Part shown: positions 1 through 8,262 of the stretch, piece by piece
Layout of the letters: the number at the start of each line of letters is the position of its first letter
Numbering within the stretch: the first letter of the stretch is position 1
Assembly: GCF_039134705.1 (NCBI RefSeq)
Contig: NZ_CP146256.1
Location: forward strand, 1,116,001-1,180,000
Reading direction: 5' to 3'
Source of the DNA: Kineothrix sp. IPX-CK
GTDB taxonomy: Bacteria > Bacillota > Clostridia > Lachnospirales > Lachnospiraceae
DNA length: 64,000 bases
Translations under genes and position numbers: made by a program
The notes under the pieces: generated by a model
The model's database searches: none
What the model was told of the DNA's origin: nothing
What the model saw: the letters and a program-made list of their open reading frames with translations, nothing else

Positions 1-1
1 C

Positions 2-298
2 AGTGATATCGAGGAGCTGGAAAGGTCAAAGGGTACTCTGGCGATGATTTTTGCACTGACGGTAGGGATTATAGGTACGGCATTCATGGCGGGCGCGGTA
101 TTTGCGGTAACAGCACAGCCGCCTAGAATCATCCTCTGTATCCTGCTTGCGATACCGGCGTTCACGGGCTGGCTTCTTCCTGTATTTCTTTACAAGAGAC
201 TGGTGGAAAAGCGGTCGAAGGTAGTGAATCCTTTGATTGAAAAAAAGTTTGATGAGATTTATGAAATCTGTGAAAAGGGAAGTAAGCTGCTGATTTGA
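2..298 (+). CDS. Partial membrane protein, C-terminal part
   Basis: The open frame runs in from the left edge, so the start is missing; about 98 residues are visible. Two hydrophobic segments (roughly visible residues 16-38 and 43-65) are followed by a charged tail ending in EKGSKLLI. The sequence is clearly paralogous to the complete protein at 1658-2188: both share GTAFMAGxVFAVT, a second hydrophobic stretch and a tail of the form PLIxxKxDExYxxCEK. A tandem duplication that now flanks the epimerase gene is the simplest explanation. I recognise no named family and infer only a small two-helix membrane protein with a cytoplasmic N-terminal coiled region. Confidence 0.75.
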   Translation, partial: SDIEELERSKGTLAMIFALTVGIIGTAFMAGAVFAVTAQPPRIILCILLAIPAFTGWLLPVFLYKRLVEKRSKVVNPLIEKKFDEIYEICEKGSKLLI

Positions 299-389
299 GT
301 CTGGAGGAGAAACTTTCGGTCAATAGCTTGAAATAAAAGTAATCGAAACAATAATAGAATAGCAAATACAAGAAGTAAGTATGAGAATA

Positions 390-440
390 GGCCGCTGCAA
401 ATAGTATAGTTTATATTATTTGCAGCGGTCTATATATTTT
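390..440 (+). terminator. Hairpin terminator after the partial membrane gene
   Basis: A stem of GCCGCTGCAAATA (391-403) pairs with an arm ending at about 430 across a short A/T loop, followed by TATATATTTT. The position, 90 bases after a stop codon, fits a Rho-independent terminator. A TATAAT at 507-512 downstream could be the -10 of the next gene, but I see no good -35. Confidence 0.7.
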
Positions 441-570
441 GGTCAAAATAGTTTGCTTTTAATAAAACAGAAACAATACACAAACAGTACCAAAACATTA
501 GGTGCTTATAATGCACATATAAAGCAAAGAAAACACGATAAACAAAAATTTATAAACAAGGAGAAATAAG

Positions 571-1620
571 ATGAATAAGAAAATTTACTTAGTGACAGGT
601 GCAGCGGGGCTGTTAGGAAGCAATATTACAAAGCAGCTGATGGAGAAGGGAGAAGAGGTTAGGGCGTTCGTGCTGAAGGGTGATCCGGCGGCAAAGCATA
701 TACCCAGAGGCGTAGAAATCGTGTACGGCGATGTAACGGATATGGATTCCCTTAAGGTTTTTTTCGATGTGGAGGAGGGAAAGGATATCATTGTCATTCA
801 CAGCGCCAGTATTGTGACCGTGGCGGACGGTTATAGCGAGAAGGTTTATCAGGTCAACGTGAACGGGACCAGGAACATCTTGAATATGTGTGTGAAAAAC
901 AATGTGAGGAAGTTAGTGTATATCAGCTCCACCAGCGCCATTCCGGAGCTGCCGGAAGGCAGGACCATTTCGGAGGTAAGCAGTTTTTCGCCGGATAAAG
1001 TCATCGGATTCTATGGTAAGACGAAGGCAGAGGCAACGCAGTCCGTACTGGATGCCGTAAAGAAATACGATCTGGATGCCTCCATAGTATTTCCCAGCGG
1101 TATCTGCGGGCCTAACGATTTTGCAAACGGACCGGTAAGTTCGTTCATTATAGAATATGTAAGCGGTAAGATGCCTGCGGGTATAGAAGGTTATTTTAAT
1201 TCCGTGGATGTGAGGGATTTGGCTGAGGGCTGTATTGCCTGCACCGAAAAAGGCAGAAAGGGAGAGGGTTATATTATGGCGAACCAGTTAGTGGCCATAA
1301 GGGAAATGTTCAACCTATTATCCGGCATCACAGGCTGTAAAAATGTAAAAACTATCATACCTATCAAAACGGCGAAGTTATTGGGTAAGGTTGGGGATTT
1401 TATGGCAAAGGTAAAAGGAAAGCCCGGAAAGCTGACTTCCTTTGCCGTGTATAATCTGGCACGTAACAATGATTTCTCCTATGAAAAGGCAGAGAAGGAG
1501 CTGGGTTATAAGGTGCGTCCTTTTAAAGAGACAATGAAGGATGAGCTGCTGTGGATGAAGAGTGAGGGCCTGTTAAGCTGGGGCGGTGGCGCACAAGGCT
1601 ATGCAAAGCAACTTGTTTAA
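571..1620 (+). CDS. NAD(P)-dependent epimerase/dehydratase-like protein (extended SDR)
   Basis: 349 residues, the usual length for extended short-chain dehydrogenases. The N-terminal Rossmann motif is TGAAGLLG (residues 9-16), and the catalytic YxxxK pair is Y148/K152 preceded by the SST strand near residue 120. It resembles dihydroflavonol-reductase-like or sugar-nucleotide epimerase-like members, whose substrates cannot be told from sequence. The start is preceded by AAGGAGAAATAAG. It lies between two copies of a small membrane protein family and starts a run of co-directional genes to about 6.7 kb. The oxidoreductase fold is certain; the substrate is unknown. Confidence 0.85.
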   Translation: MNKKIYLVTGAAGLLGSNITKQLMEKGEEVRAFVLKGDPAAKHIPRGVEIVYGDVTDMDSLKVFFDVEEGKDIIVIHSASIVTVADGYSEKVYQVNVNGTRNILNMCVKNNVRKLVYISSTSAIPELPEGRTISEVSSFSPDKVIGFYGKTKAEATQSVLDAVKKYDLDASIVFPSGICGPNDFANGPVSSFIIEYVSGKMPAGIEGYFNSVDVRDLAEGCIACTEKGRKGEGYIMANQLVAIREMFNLLSGITGCKNVKTIIPIKTAKLLGKVGDFMAKVKGKPGKLTSFAVYNLARNNDFSYEKAEKELGYKVRPFKETMKDELLWMKSEGLLSWGGGAQGYAKQLV

Positions 1621-1657
1621 TTTGAATAAAGTAAGTTTATTGGAAAGGAGAATGACT

Positions 1658-2188
1658 ATGGGTGAAGAAGAAATGAAGAAGGATTTTGTTGGGTTTGAGT
1701 ATCGTGAAGTGAAGGTAAAGAAGAAAATGATGAATCTATATGAAGATCATTACACGTGCTTCGGCTGGAAAGAAGAGGGAATCAGCGAGCCTATCGATAA
1801 GGTGGATTCCATTATTCTGAAATTCAAGAGAGACAGAAAGATTCGTAATAAGGCTGAACTGACACGACTTCAGAGACAGTTTGAGGCTTGTGCCAACGAT
1901 ATTGCGGCATTGGAGCAGTCAAAAGGGATAAAGGCTTCTGCGGCGGCGTATGTAATAGGTGTGATGGGAACGGCTTTTATGGCGGGTTCAGTGTTTGCGG
2001 TGACAGGAGGAAATGTACCTTTGAGTATTCTTTTAGCGGTTCCGGCATTTTTGGGCTGGGTAGTTTCTTATCCGGTGTTCCGGGAAATAAAGAGTAAGAA
2101 GACAGAAGAAGTAACTCCCTTAATCGACAGAAAATACGATGAGCTTTATACAGTGTGCGAAAAAGCGAGTGCATTAATTTATCATTAA
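1658..2188 (+). CDS. Conserved two-helix membrane protein (paralogue of the gene at the left edge)
   Basis: 176 residues. The ATG at 1658 is chosen because GGAAAGGAG (1642-1650) sits seven bases upstream; the in-frame ATG at 1652 is too close and more distal starts would overlap the epimerase gene. The first ~100 residues are highly charged, with a predicted helical stretch (KAELTRLQRQFEACANDIAA), then two hydrophobic helices (about 110-132 and 137-155) and a charged tail. No named family is recognised. Similarity to the partial protein at 2-298 spans the membrane part and tail. Function unknown. Confidence 0.8.
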   Translation: MGEEEMKKDFVGFEYREVKVKKKMMNLYEDHYTCFGWKEEGISEPIDKVDSIILKFKRDRKIRNKAELTRLQRQFEACANDIAALEQSKGIKASAAAYVIGVMGTAFMAGSVFAVTGGNVPLSILLAVPAFLGWVVSYPVFREIKSKKTEEVTPLIDRKYDELYTVCEKASALIYH

Positions 2189-2218
2189 AAATAAAACAAC
2201 TTGGAAGGAGAATTCGCT

Positions 2219-2416
2219 ATGAGTGAATACAGATTAAAAGTCGGAAAGACAGCTGAGAATGTTACAGAAGCTTACCAAAAGGTGGAAAATACGTTTGTTG
2301 GCGGTTACAAAAAAATTGAAAATACCGTAGTAGGCGGCTACAAAAAGATAGAAGAAAAATTTGTAGATACTTTCTTAGAAAAAGTGGAAGACGCAGAAGA
2401 TACAGAAGAACAGTAA
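2219..2416 (+). CDS. Small protein of 11-residue repeats
   Basis: 65 residues; start at ATG 2219 behind TTGGAAGGAG (2201-2210). The middle is three successive 11-residue units: KVENTFVGGYK, KIENTVVGGYK, KIEEKFVDTFL, each beginning K-(V/I)-E and carrying hydrophobics at fixed places, then an acidic tail. Eleven-residue periodicity is typical of amphipathic helices that lie on membranes or form coiled coils. There is no cysteine, signal peptide or membrane helix. Similar short VGGYKK proteins are common in Clostridia, with no established role as far as I know. The gene ends 40 bases before the radical SAM gene, so co-transcription is likely. Confidence 0.8.
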   Translation: MSEYRLKVGKTAENVTEAYQKVENTFVGGYKKIENTVVGGYKKIEEKFVDTFLEKVEDAEDTEEQ

Positions 2417-2456
2417 AAATTAATGAGTAAACAAAAGAAAGATGAGGACTAAAGAT

Positions 2457-3863
2457 ATGGCAATTATTGAAAATATGGAAGTATTTGCGGTGAAGAAGGC
2501 ACTGGCCTATATGGATAAGGATCCGGAAACCAACCTGCCTAAGCTTCTCGACTGGTTCGACAAATTCGATGTGAAAAATACGCTCGAAAAGGAAAGGAAT
2601 GCGGTTCGCCAGGTTGTGGAGGATAAGGACGGCAACTGGTATCGATTGATCATGAGTCTGTGGAATGATATTGACAGTGGTGTCAGAAATCGATTGTTTG
2701 AAAACTTCATTATTAATGGGTGCTTGCTGGGATATCAAAGACAGAAGGAAAATAAGAGAAAATATAACTGCAATGTACCGTGGGCAATTCTGATGGACCC
2801 TACCAGTGCCTGCAATCTTCACTGTACAGGCTGCTGGGCGGCAGAGTATGGCAATCATATGAATCTCACTTATGAAGAAATGGACGGCATCGTGACACAG
2901 GGGGTGGCGCTTGGGACATATGTTTATCTATTTACCGGAGGAGAGCCTATGGTCCGCAGGAAGGACATTATCCGTCTGTGCGAAGACCATCCGGATTGCG
3001 TTTTTTCTGCCTTTACCAATGGAACATTAATTGATGAGGCTTTTGCCGATGAAATGCTTCGAGTGAAAAACTTCATTCCGGCAATCAGCATCGAGGGCTT
3101 CGAGCAGGCTACCGATTCCAGGCGCGGAGAGGGAACCTATAAGAAGATTATAAGTGCTATGAATATTTTAAAAGAAAAGAAGCTGCCCTTTGGAATCTCC
3201 TGTTGTTATACCAGCGCCAATGCGGAGGTGATCGGCAGTGAAGAATATTTCGACAAGATGGTGGATATGGGGGCAAAATTTGCATGGTTCTTCACCTATA
3301 TGCCTGTTGGAAAGGGTGCGGTGAAGGAACTGATGGCGACGGCTGAGCAAAGAGAAATGATGTATCACAAGATTCGCGAATATAGAAGCACCAAGCCCCT
3401 GTTTACCGTAGATTTCTGGAACGACGGAGAATATGTCGGCGGATGCATCGCAGGAGGCCGCTGCTATTTACATATCAATGCGAACGGGGATATCGAGCCT
3501 TGCGCATTTATACACTATTCGGATTCCAATATCAGAGAGAAAACCTTGTTAGAAGCTTATCAGTCGCCTCTCTTTATGGGTTATCACGATAATCAGCCTT
3601 GGAATGACAATATGTTAAGACCCTGCCCTGTGCTGGACAATCCGGGAAGACTGACAAATATCGTGGAAAGGAGCGGGGCTAGGAGTACGGATTATCAGAA
3701 CCTGGAGTCCGCTGAGGAATTCTCTGACAAATGCGTAGAAATAGCCGAGAAGTGGGCACCTGTCGCGGACAGGCTGTGGAAAGAGTCCAGGGAAGTAGCG
3801 GAAAGGAAGCTGGAAGAACAGGGAGGCTGTGGTTCCTGCCGCCGTTGTTCAGGATATCAATAA
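2457..3863 (+). CDS. Radical SAM protein
   Basis: About 468 residues. The start at ATG 2457 is preferred because GATGAGGA lies 7-8 bases upstream; ATG 2442 in the same frame is the alternative. The radical SAM cluster motif is CNLHCTGC (cysteines about 119, 123, 126), which binds the 4Fe-4S cluster used to cleave S-adenosylmethionine; the glycine-rich FTGGEP follows at the expected distance. Further cysteines occur in GGCIAGGRCYLHINANGDIEP (the G-x-C pattern of SPASM-type auxiliary regions), in RPCP, and in the C-terminal GGCGSCRRCS. About 100 N-terminal residues precede the barrel. The substrate is unknown; neighbours are a small repeat protein and lipid/hydrolase-like genes. Confidence 0.88.
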   Translation: MAIIENMEVFAVKKALAYMDKDPETNLPKLLDWFDKFDVKNTLEKERNAVRQVVEDKDGNWYRLIMSLWNDIDSGVRNRLFENFIINGCLLGYQRQKENKRKYNCNVPWAILMDPTSACNLHCTGCWAAEYGNHMNLTYEEMDGIVTQGVALGTYVYLFTGGEPMVRRKDIIRLCEDHPDCVFSAFTNGTLIDEAFADEMLRVKNFIPAISIEGFEQATDSRRGEGTYKKIISAMNILKEKKLPFGISCCYTSANAEVIGSEEYFDKMVDMGAKFAWFFTYMPVGKGAVKELMATAEQREMMYHKIREYRSTKPLFTVDFWNDGEYVGGCIAGGRCYLHINANGDIEPCAFIHYSDSNIREKTLLEAYQSPLFMGYHDNQPWNDNMLRPCPVLDNPGRLTNIVERSGARSTDYQNLESAEEFSDKCVEIAEKWAPVADRLWKESREVAERKLEEQGGCGSCRRCSGYQ

Positions 3864-3916
3864 GTAGAAGCGTATTATTTAATAAGAAAAGATAAAGAAG
3901 GGAGCAAAGGCAGGAA

Positions 3917-4363
3917 ATGGAAGTGGAAATAAGCTTAAGTATAATAATCGGCTATATGTTAGGGGGCATCAACCCTGCCTTTATTCTTTCCAAAATAAAA
4001 CAGGTGGATATGCTGCAAAGCGGAACTGGCAATTTAGGAACAACCAACGCTTTCATCCACTTCGGCAAGGGCTGGGGGCTGTTTGTTCTGGCAATGGATT
4101 GGAAGTACTTTCTGATACTGCTTGTAATCGGCTGTATTTTAGCTTTTGTATTTAATTACGGATGCAGCATTTCCTTTTCGGCGGCGGTGCTTTTTCCTAT
4201 TATTATGACGTTTCAAATGCGGCTTGTTGGAGTATTCGTGCTGCTGACCGTCTGTAGCGGGTGCATAATTTACAAGCATATGGATAATATCGGGAAGATC
4301 AGGGGAGGCAAAGAGGTGCCGATTAGGGTCTTTCTGAAAAAATATATTTTGAAGAGAGGTTAG
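3917..4363 (+). CDS. PlsY-like glycerol-3-phosphate acyltransferase lacking its central motif
   Basis: 148 residues against about 200 for PlsY, the membrane enzyme that moves an acyl group from acyl-phosphate to glycerol-3-phosphate. The first conserved loop is present (SGTGNLGTTNAF) after a GYMLGGINPAF membrane segment, and the family's C-terminal HxDNIxxI is present as HMDNIGKI. The second conserved loop, with GHxFPxFxxFxGGK, is missing: the protein passes straight from VLAMDW to a later membrane helix, an in-frame loss of roughly 55 residues. It is therefore probably inactive as an acyltransferase, or has another role. It is translationally close to the next gene (4 bases). Confidence 0.75.
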   Translation: MEVEISLSIIIGYMLGGINPAFILSKIKQVDMLQSGTGNLGTTNAFIHFGKGWGLFVLAMDWKYFLILLVIGCILAFVFNYGCSISFSAAVLFPIIMTFQMRLVGVFVLLTVCSGCIIYKHMDNIGKIRGGKEVPIRVFLKKYILKRG

Positions 4364-4367
4364 AGGC

Positions 4368-4874
4368 TTGGAACAAGAAGAAAAGAAGGTGATTTCCATA
4401 CTGTTTACCAGATATTACAACGCTTTCTCGAACTTTATCTACTGGGTCGGCGGAAGAGGATATACTCATACATCGGTTGCACTTGATGCCGAAAGTGAGT
4501 ATTATTATAGCTTTAATATGAGGGGCTTTAACAGGGAGTACCCAAGAAAACATAAGAGGAGAAATGAAAAGAGCGTATGCTATTTACTGGAGATCACTGC
4601 AGCGGATTATGAGAAAATATCAAGGATAATAGAGGATATGGAGAGAACAAAAGATGTTTGGACATATAGCCGGCTCGGTGTATTTTTATGTTTGCTGCAT
4701 ATCCCCCACAAAATAAAAGGGCAGTATTTCTGTTCTCAGTTTATTGCGGAATTATTGCAATTAACCGATTCGGTCAATCTGCAAAAGAAAGCATCTTTAT
4801 ATTTACCAAACCAGCTTCCTTATGAATTGGCCCGGTTGAATTGTCTGAAGGATACGATTTACAATCCCATATAA
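4368..4874 (+). CDS. Permuted papain-like (NlpC/P60-related, YiiX-type) protein
   Basis: 168 residues from TTG 4368, chosen because GAAGAGAGG lies eight bases upstream and no ATG occurs before residue 51. The layout fits circularly permuted papain-fold hydrolases: a histidine early in a YTHTSVALD strand (H34) and a cysteine in a helix start late in the protein (C122 in YFCSQFIAELL). Such proteins act on peptide, amide or ester bonds in cell wall, lipid or protein contexts. No signal peptide is visible, so it is probably cytoplasmic. It follows the PlsY-like gene by four bases, suggesting joint expression. Fold assignment is good; substrate unknown. Confidence 0.65.
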   Translation: MEQEEKKVISILFTRYYNAFSNFIYWVGGRGYTHTSVALDAESEYYYSFNMRGFNREYPRKHKRRNEKSVCYLLEITAADYEKISRIIEDMERTKDVWTYSRLGVFLCLLHIPHKIKGQYFCSQFIAELLQLTDSVNLQKKASLYLPNQLPYELARLNCLKDTIYNPI

Positions 4875-4883
4875 ATTAAGGAA

Positions 4884-5966
4884 ATGGACGTACAAATGGA
4901 AAAAAAGAAAAAGTTTATTATAAATGTTATATTCTATCTGCTGATAGCGGGGGCTATATGGATATCGGGCCGCTATCTTCTGCCGGTGCTGACACCGTTT
5001 ATCCTGGCATTTTTGGCAGCAGGTGTCATACAGATACCGGTAAGAAAAATAGCCGGAGATTCCAATAGGAAGAAAAGGTTTCTGTCCATTTTCTTTACGG
5101 TTCTTTTATATGGAGCTCTTTTCTTCTTTGCACTTGGAATGGGAGCGAAGCTTGTAACTGCGGCGGGGAATCTGATGATTTCATTTCCGGAAATATATCA
5201 GAGCAATATTTTGCCCTTTCTGAACCAACTGGCGGACAAGCTTGAGATGACTGCGGCCTCTCAGAATGCGGAGACTGCGGAAAAGATCGATAGATTTTTC
5301 CGGGAGATATCACAGAATCTGGGACAATATATTTCTAATTTATCCATGAGTGCGGTAAAAGTGCTTTCAGCGGGGGCATCGGGGATCCCAGGCCTTATTG
5401 TAAGACTTGTAATAACGGTGGTCTCTACGTTTTTCATGGCAGCGGATTTCGATAAGATTGTGGGATTTGCCAAGAGGTTCTTGCCGGAGAGCAAGGAAGA
5501 TGATATTCGGAAGATGATAGAATATATAAAAAATATCGTAGGGATTTATTTAAAATCATACATGCTGCTATTTCTGCTGACTTTTGTGGAACTAAGCGTT
5601 GGACTTTTAATTTTAAGAATTCCTTATGCGATTCTGGTAGCTCTGGCTGTCGCCGTTTTCGACATACTTCCGGTCCTTGGAACTGGTGGAATCCTGCTTC
5701 CGTGGGCGGTTATTATGGCTGTTCTGGGAGATATTCCGATGTCAGTGGGAATTCTTGTTCTATATATCGTGATTACGGCTATCAGAAATACGGTGGAGCC
5801 AAGGATTGTGGGTAAACAGATAGGACTTCATCCGCTTGCAGCACTGATTGCCATGTTTATTGGCTTGAAGCTTTTTGGAATCGCAGGGATGATATGTCTG
5901 CCGGTGGGACTGGCGGTGTTTATGAATCTGGAGAGGAATGAGAAGGATGTAAATCCAAGCGTTTGA
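4884..5966 (+). CDS. AI-2E family / YtvI-like integral membrane protein
   Basis: 360 residues from ATG 4884 (the in-frame ATG 4896 is also possible; AAGGAA lies just upstream of both). About seven to eight hydrophobic helices: two at the N-terminus, a soluble loop around residues 90-150, then a helical bundle with IPYAILVALAVAVFDILPVLGTGGILLPW and a late GLHPLAALIAMFIGLKLFG signature, all typical of the AI-2E transporter family. Members include the sporulation protein YtvI and sodium/proton antiporters; the autoinducer-2 role is not general. It follows the papain-like gene by nine bases. Confidence 0.85.
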   Translation: MDVQMEKKKKFIINVIFYLLIAGAIWISGRYLLPVLTPFILAFLAAGVIQIPVRKIAGDSNRKKRFLSIFFTVLLYGALFFFALGMGAKLVTAAGNLMISFPEIYQSNILPFLNQLADKLEMTAASQNAETAEKIDRFFREISQNLGQYISNLSMSAVKVLSAGASGIPGLIVRLVITVVSTFFMAADFDKIVGFAKRFLPESKEDDIRKMIEYIKNIVGIYLKSYMLLFLLTFVELSVGLLILRIPYAILVALAVAVFDILPVLGTGGILLPWAVIMAVLGDIPMSVGILVLYIVITAIRNTVEPRIVGKQIGLHPLAALIAMFIGLKLFGIAGMICLPVGLAVFMNLERNEKDVNPSV

Positions 5967-6042
5967 CATTTGTATTTCTTTCCGTTAATATTTTATTATG
6001 TTGGTGAAACTGAAGCTGCAAAAAAGCAGAGGGGAGAGGGCA

Positions 6043-6672
6043 ATGAATCCATGGGAAGAAATTGATTTAACCGATTACGAAAAGCATATGAGCCTTGCAT
6101 CCGTCAAACAGCTTCAAGCGCTGAACGAGATGATGAAGGCTCAGTTTTACCGCTATCAAGTATCTGACATAATGATATTAGGGATTGCCGGAGGAAATGG
6201 TCTGGAGCATATAGATGCGCAGAGAATCAAGCGGGTATACGGTGTCGACATCAACAAGGAATATTTAGCGGAGTGCCTGCACCGTTACCCTGATCTTTCG
6301 GGTATCTTTTCGCCGCTATGCGTCGATTTGCTATCGGACGGCATAACGCTTCCTCACTGTGACTTAATTGTTGCGAATCTGCTGATAGAATATATCGGTT
6401 ATGATAGATTTCTACATGTGGCAGTAGAGGCAGGCGCGCCTTATGTATCATGCATCATTCAGGTGAACGTGGACGAGGGATTCGTTTCCGATTCTCCTTA
6501 TCTGCATTCTTTTGATGGCATAGCCAGGGTACATCATGAAATAGAAGAAGAAAGGCTTAATGCCGCCATGCAATCCATAGGCTACGGCAAAATTTATGGA
6601 GGCGAATATCTGCTTCCGAATGGAAAAAAGCTGGTATGTGCAGATTACGAACTTATAGGAAGGAGCGAATGA
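6043..6672 (+). CDS. Class I SAM-dependent methyltransferase
   Basis: 209 residues. The ATG at 6043 follows GGGGAGAGGG closely, so it is preferred to the upstream in-frame ATG 5998. The SAM-binding glycine loop is IMILGIAGGNGLEHID, followed by an acidic strand end VYGVDINKEY and a motif IV-like CDLIVANLLIEYIG. Substrate cannot be inferred. Its last 28 bases overlap the end of the convergent hydrolase gene at 6645-7439, so the two transcripts must be antisense to each other at their 3-prime ends. Confidence 0.8.
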   Translation: MNPWEEIDLTDYEKHMSLASVKQLQALNEMMKAQFYRYQVSDIMILGIAGGNGLEHIDAQRIKRVYGVDINKEYLAECLHRYPDLSGIFSPLCVDLLSDGITLPHCDLIVANLLIEYIGYDRFLHVAVEAGAPYVSCIIQVNVDEGFVSDSPYLHSFDGIARVHHEIEEERLNAAMQSIGYGKIYGGEYLLPNGKKLVCADYELIGRSE

Positions 6673-7439
6673 AGCGCTTGATTTATCATTGCGTTATGCT
6701 CAGCCTTGCCGCTGTCCTTGTCGGGAATTTCAACAAATGTGGAGCCGGGGATATGTGTGTGCAGGTATTCCCCGTATTCGTAGGGATGACATAAGTCGTT
6801 TTTGTTTGCCAATATGGTGACCGGCATATTCAGCATAGTGAGGCCGGTAAGAGAGTCTACCGGAGCCTTGCCCGGAAGAATCAGATATTTTTGCCAGTTC
6901 TTTACGGAAGCAGGTTCGAAAAAGGGGGAAAGGAAGGCCTGCTTTGTATAGGAAGAGCACTCCTTCACGATGTTCCAGCCCTCTGTTTGATAAAAGGCTT
7001 CCGGCCCTCCGTTTTTTAGTGACATCCCTAAGTCTCGGTAAGCTGTTCTTACCTCTTCGGACATAGGCTTGTCCGTCCAAGCGTTTCGGATCAGAAGCAG
7101 TCCCCTAACGCGGTCGGGATATCTGGAGGCGGCATTCAGACTGACGGCAGCGCCCATAGAGATGCCGGCAAGATAAGCTTTCTCAATATGCAGATTATCC
7201 AGCAGCGAGACAGCGTCATCACCCAGACGATTGAAATCCAAGTGTTCCCAGTTCACATCGCTTTCGCCGTGCCCTTGCTGGTTCATGGCGATTAGCTGTA
7301 TATTCTGTGACGGTTGACAGGCAGAATGAATCTGCTTAGTGCTTCCTCCCATTCCGTGAAGAAACAGAAGAGGAATTCCTGTTCCTGACACTTCGTATTC
7401 CAGCTTTAAACCTTGGTGTATGAATTCACGCATCTGCAA
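6645..7439 (-). CDS. Alpha/beta hydrolase
   Basis: 264 residues from a TTG start at 7439 (ATG 7433 also possible; GGAGGAG lies just upstream). The oxyanion region is LFLHGMGGS, the nucleophile elbow is AGISMG with Ser94, and a C-terminal histidine (KAEHN, about residue 248) completes the expected triad. The family includes esterases, lactonases and C-C hydrolases. The gene overlaps the end of the upstream isomerase gene by 14 bases, indicating translational coupling, so a role in the same sugar or sugar-acid pathway is likely. Confidence 0.82.
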   Translation of the reverse strand: MQMREFIHQGLKLEYEVSGTGIPLLFLHGMGGSTKQIHSACQPSQNIQLIAMNQQGHGESDVNWEHLDFNRLGDDAVSLLDNLHIEKAYLAGISMGAAVSLNAASRYPDRVRGLLLIRNAWTDKPMSEEVRTAYRDLGMSLKNGGPEAFYQTEGWNIVKECSSYTKQAFLSPFFEPASVKNWQKYLILPGKAPVDSLTGLTMLNMPVTILANKNDLCHPYEYGEYLHTHIPGSTFVEIPDKDSGKAEHNAMINQALHSLLPISS

Positions 7440-8259
7440 TTATCTCCTCCAAAAATTTCCTGCTCCCTGCGATCTGTGCCTCTGACAGTCCGTGCATGAT
7501 GAGAGGGCCTTTATATCCGCTCCTGCGCAGTAAGGAAATATAGAGCCTGAAGTCCAGCATTCCTTCTCCTGCCGCGACGAATTCCATGCTTTCCGTTGCT
7601 GTAAAATCTTTTGCATGGGCAAGAACAATATCCTTTCCCAAGACGTCGAAAGCCTCCTGCAAGATGTGGGACATATCGGCTGCCTGCTCCTTTCGAAAGA
7701 GATTGGCGGCGTCCATGATGATTTTAATATTGGAGCTTCCCATGCAGTCCAAATATTTGCGGGCTTTTTCCGGTGTGTTGATAATATTGCTGGCCTCCGT
7801 CTCCACGCCCAGAACGATGTGATTGTCCATGGCATACTTTAATATAGCATCTGTGGAACGGATCAAATCATCCCAGGAGGATTGCTTCTCGTTATCCTCA
7901 TGCCATTTCCACTTGCTTTCCTTGTTTTTGGAGCCGGTACAGAGAGTGACGATGGGAATATTCAGCATGCGAGCGATCCGGCACTGGGTTTCGAACTGCT
8001 GGCATCCAGCTTTTCTTGCCTCTTCATCGGGGTCAATCATATTGAAGGTACCGGAAAGCGCATCCAGGATAATTCCATGTTTACCGGTTACCGCCTTTAT
8101 TTCTTCCATTTTTCTCTCATCGAAAGTCTCCGGCAGAGTTGGTATTCCGGCGTTCATCAGATTGAACTGCGTATGGGTAAGCCCTCCGGCCTTCATTCGC
8201 AGGCAGGTTTCCTCTATACTGTCTGTTTCATAGGTGCGGGAAAAGATTCCTGGTTCCAT
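7426..8259 (-). CDS. Sugar phosphate isomerase/epimerase (xylose isomerase-like TIM barrel)
   Basis: 277 residues. Metal and substrate ligands of the AP-endonuclease-2/xylose-isomerase-like barrel are visible: Glu in VLGVETEAS, Asp in KIIMDAANLF, His in LAHAKDF and a late Glu in HGLSE. GGAGGATTATAAGAA precedes the ATG. It is the middle gene of a minus-strand operon with a Gfo/Idh oxidoreductase four bases upstream and a hydrolase overlapping downstream, a set typical of catabolism of inositol-like compounds, keto-sugars or glycosides. Exact sugar unknown. Confidence 0.85.
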   Translation of the reverse strand: MEPGIFSRTYETDSIEETCLRMKAGGLTHTQFNLMNAGIPTLPETFDERKMEEIKAVTGKHGIILDALSGTFNMIDPDEEARKAGCQQFETQCRIARMLNIPIVTLCTGSKNKESKWKWHEDNEKQSSWDDLIRSTDAILKYAMDNHIVLGVETEASNIINTPEKARKYLDCMGSSNIKIIMDAANLFRKEQAADMSHILQEAFDVLGKDIVLAHAKDFTATESMEFVAAGEGMLDFRLYISLLRRSGYKGPLIMHGLSEAQIAGSRKFLEEIIADA

Positions 8260-8262
8260 TTC

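Noticed and set aside
2262..2858. 198-codon minus-strand frame across the small repeat protein and radical SAM gene
   Set aside because: Covers two well-supported plus-strand genes, and its translation has no domain or start signal.
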